From Paraburkholderia tropica (GTDB lineage: Bacteria; Pseudomonadota; Gammaproteobacteria; Burkholderiales; Burkholderiaceae): 64,000 bases of DNA. The stretch's first letter is position 1. Each line of letters begins with the position of its first letter. The stretch is taken from the NCBI RefSeq assembly GCF_900109265.1, contig NZ_FNZM01000014.1:186001-250000 (forward strand), in the 5' to 3' direction. The position numbers were made by a program, and so were the translations under genes. This document shows, in pieces, positions 61,064 to 64,000 of the stretch. The notes under the pieces were generated by a model. The model had not been told where the DNA came from, made no database searches, and was given only the letters and a program-made list of their open reading frames with translations.

Positions 61064-61939
61064 ATGACGAAAGCAGTCCATTCATCACTCGATGCGCCGC
61101 GGGCGACCGACCCAGCGCACGACGCAAGGCCTCACAGACTCATGCATTCTCCCGCGACGCTTTTCGCAACCGAAACCGGCAGCGGCGTCTGCGTCATGTT
61201 CATTCATGGCTGGACGTGCGACTCCCATGACTGGATGTGGCAGTTGCCGTACTTCGAAACCCGGTATCGCGTGATCGCAGTCGACTTGCGCGGGCATGGC
61301 CGATCGGAGGTGACGCCGCCAGGCACGTATGCGCCCTCGCACTACGTCGCGGACCTCGAAGCCTTCATGACGACGCATTACCCGGGCCAACGATTCGTGC
61401 TCGTCGGGCACTCGATGGGCGCGCAGGTCGCCGCGCGGCTTGCCGCACAACGCCCGGATCTCGTCGGCGCGGTTGTCTCGGTGGACGGATCACTCGGTGT
61501 ATCGAATGCTGCCGCCGATTTCCTTGCAAAGACCACGCACGATCTGGAAACGGGTGACGCCCGCGAGTTGGCGCCGGCGCTGTTCACGCTCCTCTACGAT
61601 CGCGACACCGACCCGGCACTGAAGTGCTGGCACGCGCGGCGCGTGCGAGGCATGCCCTTGCATGTCGTTCGCGATTCGTTTGGACCGCTTTATTTCGGTG
61701 ACGATCAGATCGGCATGGGAGAAGCGAGCGCGGCGTTCTGCCGAAGCCTCACCACGCCCGTCTATCACCTGAGCCGCGATGCGGAGCAAGCCGAACTCAT
61801 GCGCGCCTGGTTTGCACATCCCAAGTCCAAAGTCGAGGCGTGGTCCGATACCGGACATTGGATCATGCAGGACCGCAAGGACGAGGTGAATCATGCCATC
61901 GCGGCCTGGCTCGACGACGTCACAGCAGACTGGAACTGA
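61064..61939 (+). CDS. alpha/beta hydrolase
   Basis: The 291-residue protein has the nucleophile motif LVGHSMGAQVA (G-x-S-x-G), oxyanion GFIHGW-like sequence MFIHGWTCD, and catalytic histidine in SDTGHWIMQ. The start at 61064 lies 8 bases after the kinase stop; an ATG at 61142 is an alternative. Substrate unknown. The short gap suggests cotranscription with the kinase. Confidence 0.85.
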   Translation: MTKAVHSSLDAPRATDPAHDARPHRLMHSPATLFATETGSGVCVMFIHGWTCDSHDWMWQLPYFETRYRVIAVDLRGHGRSEVTPPGTYAPSHYVADLEAFMTTHYPGQRFVLVGHSMGAQVAARLAAQRPDLVGAVVSVDGSLGVSNAAADFLAKTTHDLETGDARELAPALFTLLYDRDTDPALKCWHARRVRGMPLHVVRDSFGPLYFGDDQIGMGEASAAFCRSLTTPVYHLSRDAEQAELMRAWFAHPKSKVEAWSDTGHWIMQDRKDEVNHAIAAWLDDVTADWN

Positions 61940-61970
61940 GCCGCCAGATCCGACGGCCACACGGTGACCG

Positions 61971-62000
61971 CTGGCGCACCCGATTCAATGGATGCGCCAG
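61971..62000. terminator. weak hairpin between convergent genes
   Basis: Stem ctggcgca / tgcgccag (8 bp) with a 14-base loop, between stops at 61939 and 62065. No T run, so termination is uncertain. Confidence 0.3.
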
Positions 62001-62064
62001 CCAGACGGCGCACAGCGCGGACATTCAAACGCGCGCCGCCGGGATCAACGAAGGCCGCGCCACA

Positions 62065-62643
62065 TTATTCCGTGGGTCTGGACGGATTCCACAGCTTGAT
62101 CTTCGCGTGTTTCTCGTAGCCTTTTCCATGCGGATAGCTAACCAGTTCCAGTTCCGATCCCCACGGCGAGCGAAAGTGCACCCACGTTTCGCCTTCCGTA
62201 TCGCCCGAGGACATCGTGACCGGATCGCCCAGCACGGTGATGCCCCGCGACTTCAGATAGGCGACCGCGCCCGCGATATCGTCGGTATAAAACGCAATAT
62301 GCGATGCGCCGATATCTTCCGCCTTCGGCATCTCATTGCTGCCCTTTGAGTTGCGATACTGGAACAGCTCGATATTGGAGCCTGTGCCACAGCGGATCAT
62401 GGCAATGTCGACGCTATCGGCGCGCGGCACGAAGCCACCCGACATATGGGTCAGATCGAACGGTCCAATGTGCGTAACCGGCACACAGCCGAACGTGTCG
62501 GAGAAAAACGCCTCGGCTTGCGCGAGATCCGGCACGCTGACGCCCACGTGATCGACACCGACCGCTTTCACCCCGGCGGCATGCGCGCCTGCCCCGCCTA
62601 GCAGAGCCAGTGCGGCCAGAACATTGGGGATGAACTTCTTCAT
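62065..62643 (-). CDS. exported VOC/glyoxalase-fold protein
   Basis: The ATG at 62643 is preceded by GAAGGAAAAGG. The 192-residue protein has a signal peptide (MKKFIPNVLAALALLGGAGA) and two VOC modules: VDHVGVSVPDLAQAEAFF, IELFQYRNSKG, SHIAFYTDDIAGAVAYL and WVHFRSPWGSELELVSYP, with the H/E ligands for a metal. Secreted members of this superfamily are uncommon. The substrate is unknown. It follows the 62661 gene by 17 bases and is probably cotranscribed. Confidence 0.85.
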   Translation of the reverse strand: MKKFIPNVLAALALLGGAGAHAAGVKAVGVDHVGVSVPDLAQAEAFFSDTFGCVPVTHIGPFDLTHMSGGFVPRADSVDIAMIRCGTGSNIELFQYRNSKGSNEMPKAEDIGASHIAFYTDDIAGAVAYLKSRGITVLGDPVTMSSGDTEGETWVHFRSPWGSELELVSYPHGKGYEKHAKIKLWNPSRPTE

Positions 62644-62660
62644 GATGCCTTTTCCTTCTT

Positions 62661-63137
62661 TCATTTGCGATTGAGAAAGACGCGCGCGCTCGCGAGCTTG
62701 CCGTCCTTGATGGTGAAAATGTCTTCGCCGCGCACCAGATTCGGGTTGTCGCGCGGACCGTAACCCCAGGTGACCCGGCCCAGGCCGTGATTCCACGCGA
62801 TCGGGTCGGGCGTGAACACAAAACCCTCGTGGCTGCCTCGCAACTGTTCGATCAAGCGGCCAACCGCTTCATAGCCGGTTGCCACGCCGGATTCGTCGGC
62901 GACGAAGAAATGGTGCGAATACACCAGCGGAAACTTCGCGGCACGGCTGGTGGGATTGGGGTCGTTCCAGATCTCGAAGTGCAGATCAATCAGATGCTGC
63001 GCGTCACGGGCGTCTTGATCGCTGGCTTCCATACGCGTCGTTTCCTCTGAGTGTGCGGCGCAGGGTGCCACGTAAAACGTAGCGCCCGGCGCCATAAGAG
63101 CCGTGATAAAAACAACCCGGCGAATCATGTTTTGCAT
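62661..63137 (-). CDS. exported SnoaL/NTF2-like protein
   Basis: The 158-residue protein has a signal peptide (MQNMIRRVVFITALMAPGA, ending near CAAHS) and an NTF2-like domain (about 40-158) with LIDLHFEIWNDPN, SHHFFVADESGVATGYEAV and DIFTIKDGKLASARVFL. This fold is shared by polyketide cyclases and small hydrolases. It is followed by the VOC gene, forming a two-gene exported unit whose substrate is unknown. Confidence 0.82.
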   Translation of the reverse strand: MQNMIRRVVFITALMAPGATFYVAPCAAHSEETTRMEASDQDARDAQHLIDLHFEIWNDPNPTSRAAKFPLVYSHHFFVADESGVATGYEAVGRLIEQLRGSHEGFVFTPDPIAWNHGLGRVTWGYGPRDNPNLVRGEDIFTIKDGKLASARVFLNRK

Positions 63138-63682
63138 AGCTCGATCGGTTCTCTTCTTTTCAAACGGAAGCGAGATTACCGATGCAGCGCCACGCAGTCC
63201 TTGCTGGCGGATTAATTGTTCTTAAGCGTCGACTGCGTCGCTCGGCACTGCGTATGTTCACGGTCGACGCACCAATCGCCCGGGTTTTAAATGTCCAGAT
63301 CGTGGGACGCATAAGCCTGGCGTGTTTCAACGATGCTTAAACGCACGTGAGCAATTAATCAGGCAATTCGCTGGAGCAACGTCTACTTATACTTTTGTAT
63401 AACGCCAGCCATGCAATGAAAGCGGCGATTCCCCAGGATTTCCGTCGCGAAATGCAAGGATGGCTGGCCAGAATTGCAACGCTTCACCACGCGCCGCGCG
63501 CGCCGGCCGTGGGCTCACCGGCGCATCCTGAGTGCATTTAACACTTAAGGACTATGGACCCATTCACCTTGAGGAAATAGCATCGGTACAGTCAATCGAC
63601 CATTGCCGCTTTTTAACGCCCGGCAATCGTCGAACAGCGACACAAACGACACTCCAACGACTTAACCGCTAGTGAGCCGAAC
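63138..63682. other. 545-bp region without a recognised gene
   Basis: No convincing gene. It separates the NTF2-like gene (minus) from the winged-helix gene (plus) and should hold divergent promoters. A minus-strand open frame over the start of the 63683 gene is a shadow. Confidence 0.5.
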
Positions 63683-64000
63683 ATGTACACGTTCGACCGG
63701 GTCCGCGTCTGTCTTGAAAGCCGCGAGGTGTTCCTCGGCGGCCAGCGGCATTCGCTCAGCACGCGCGCGTTCGACATCCTTGAACTGTTAATCAACGCTC
63801 GCGGGCGTCTCGTCACCAAGGACGAAATCATGCGCGTCGTCTGGCCGCGGACTTTTGTCGTCGACAATAATATCCACGTCCATGTCTGCGAATTGCGCAA
63901 GCTTTTCGGCGGCAAGCACGGATGGATTCGCACAGATTCCGGGCGCGGCTATCGCCTGACGCCGCCTGAACCGCGCGAGCGCGAGCCACGCACCGCGTCT
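63683..64000 (+). CDS. winged-helix (OmpR/CadC-type) regulator, 3' end outside window
   Basis: The first 106 residues form a Trans_reg_C winged helix: YTFDRVRVCLESREVFLGG, TRAFDILELLINARGRLV, TKDEIMRVVWPRTFVV, NIHVHVCELRKLFGG and the wing DSGRGYRLTPP. The DNA-binding domain is at the N-terminus, as in CadC-like and ATPase-linked regulators, so it is not a classic two-component response regulator. The rest lies beyond base 64000. ATG at 63683 has no strong Shine-Dalgarno, so the start is tentative. Confidence 0.8.
   Translation, partial: MYTFDRVRVCLESREVFLGGQRHSLSTRAFDILELLINARGRLVTKDEIMRVVWPRTFVVDNNIHVHVCELRKLFGGKHGWIRTDSGRGYRLTPPEPREREPRTAS

Overview
The window reads as a dense, high-GC chromosomal segment of a Burkholderia sensu lato bacterium, most likely a Paraburkholderia or close relative. 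The best taxonomic clue is the quorum-sensing cassette luxR - rsaL - luxI (40833-42623), the layout known for the BraR/RsaL/BraI system of plant-associated and environmental Paraburkholderia. A ba3-type oxidase, beta-ketoadipate genes, a MocR-regulated aminotransferase, a giant YadA-like adhesin and an EpsC-type serine acetyltransferase fit the same group. I see no tRNA, rRNA, insertion sequence, prophage or CRISPR array. Nearly all the DNA is accounted for by compact operons with clear Shine-Dalgarno sites and several ATGA/GTGA overlaps.

Layout. 1-4024: ba3-type cytochrome oxidase operon flanked by two multi-haem cytochromes c, followed by an OsmC-like peroxidase and a cupin (4114-4993). 5045-11588 (minus strand): two small exported proteins, a 1144-residue trimeric autotransporter adhesin and an unusual regulator whose receiver and kinase parts both look catalytically dead. 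11844-19922: diguanylate cyclase, di-haem peroxidase, AcpA-like phosphoesterase, DUF302 protein, M23 endopeptidase and a frameshifted small secreted protein. 20183-23263: Rieske/FAD oxidoreductase, a stress-protein-like protein and small membrane or unknown proteins. 23399-32030: LysR regulator, fatty acid desaturase, orphan sulfonate-binding protein, LysE exporter, MocR regulator with a divergent omega-aminotransferase, and a ferredoxin-NADP reductase-like enzyme.

32053-36135 (minus strand): pcaC-pcaD-pcaB-pcaJ-pcaI of the beta-ketoadipate pathway with a divergent LysR gene. 37532-40317: folE, serine acetyltransferase and two small proteins. 40833-42623: quorum sensing. 42847-46159: DHA2 drug exporter, UspA and an FNR-type oxygen sensor, with two long perfect inverted repeats flanking uspA. 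46324-53859: EgtB-like sulfoxide synthase, NUDIX hydrolase, and a DeoR regulator plus inositol-monophosphatase-like enzyme divergent from a PhnSTU/AfuABC-like ABC importer. 53956-59640: OmpR-type two-component system divergent from a complete predicted periplasmic methionine sulfoxide repair set (Tat-exported MsrB, DipZ thiol-electron importer, exported MsrA). 59797-64000: orphan PAS-histidine kinase with a hydrolase, two exported small proteins, and a winged-helix regulator cut by the window end.

The items most worth follow-up are the degenerate receiver/LuxR/PAS/pseudokinase regulator next to the adhesin, the self-contained periplasmic Msr operon with its two-component system, the CTGTACC motifs linking the MocR regulator to both the aminotransferase and the LysE exporter, and the perfect 18-bp inverted repeat beside uspA. 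All functional statements rest on motif recognition by eye; no database search was run.
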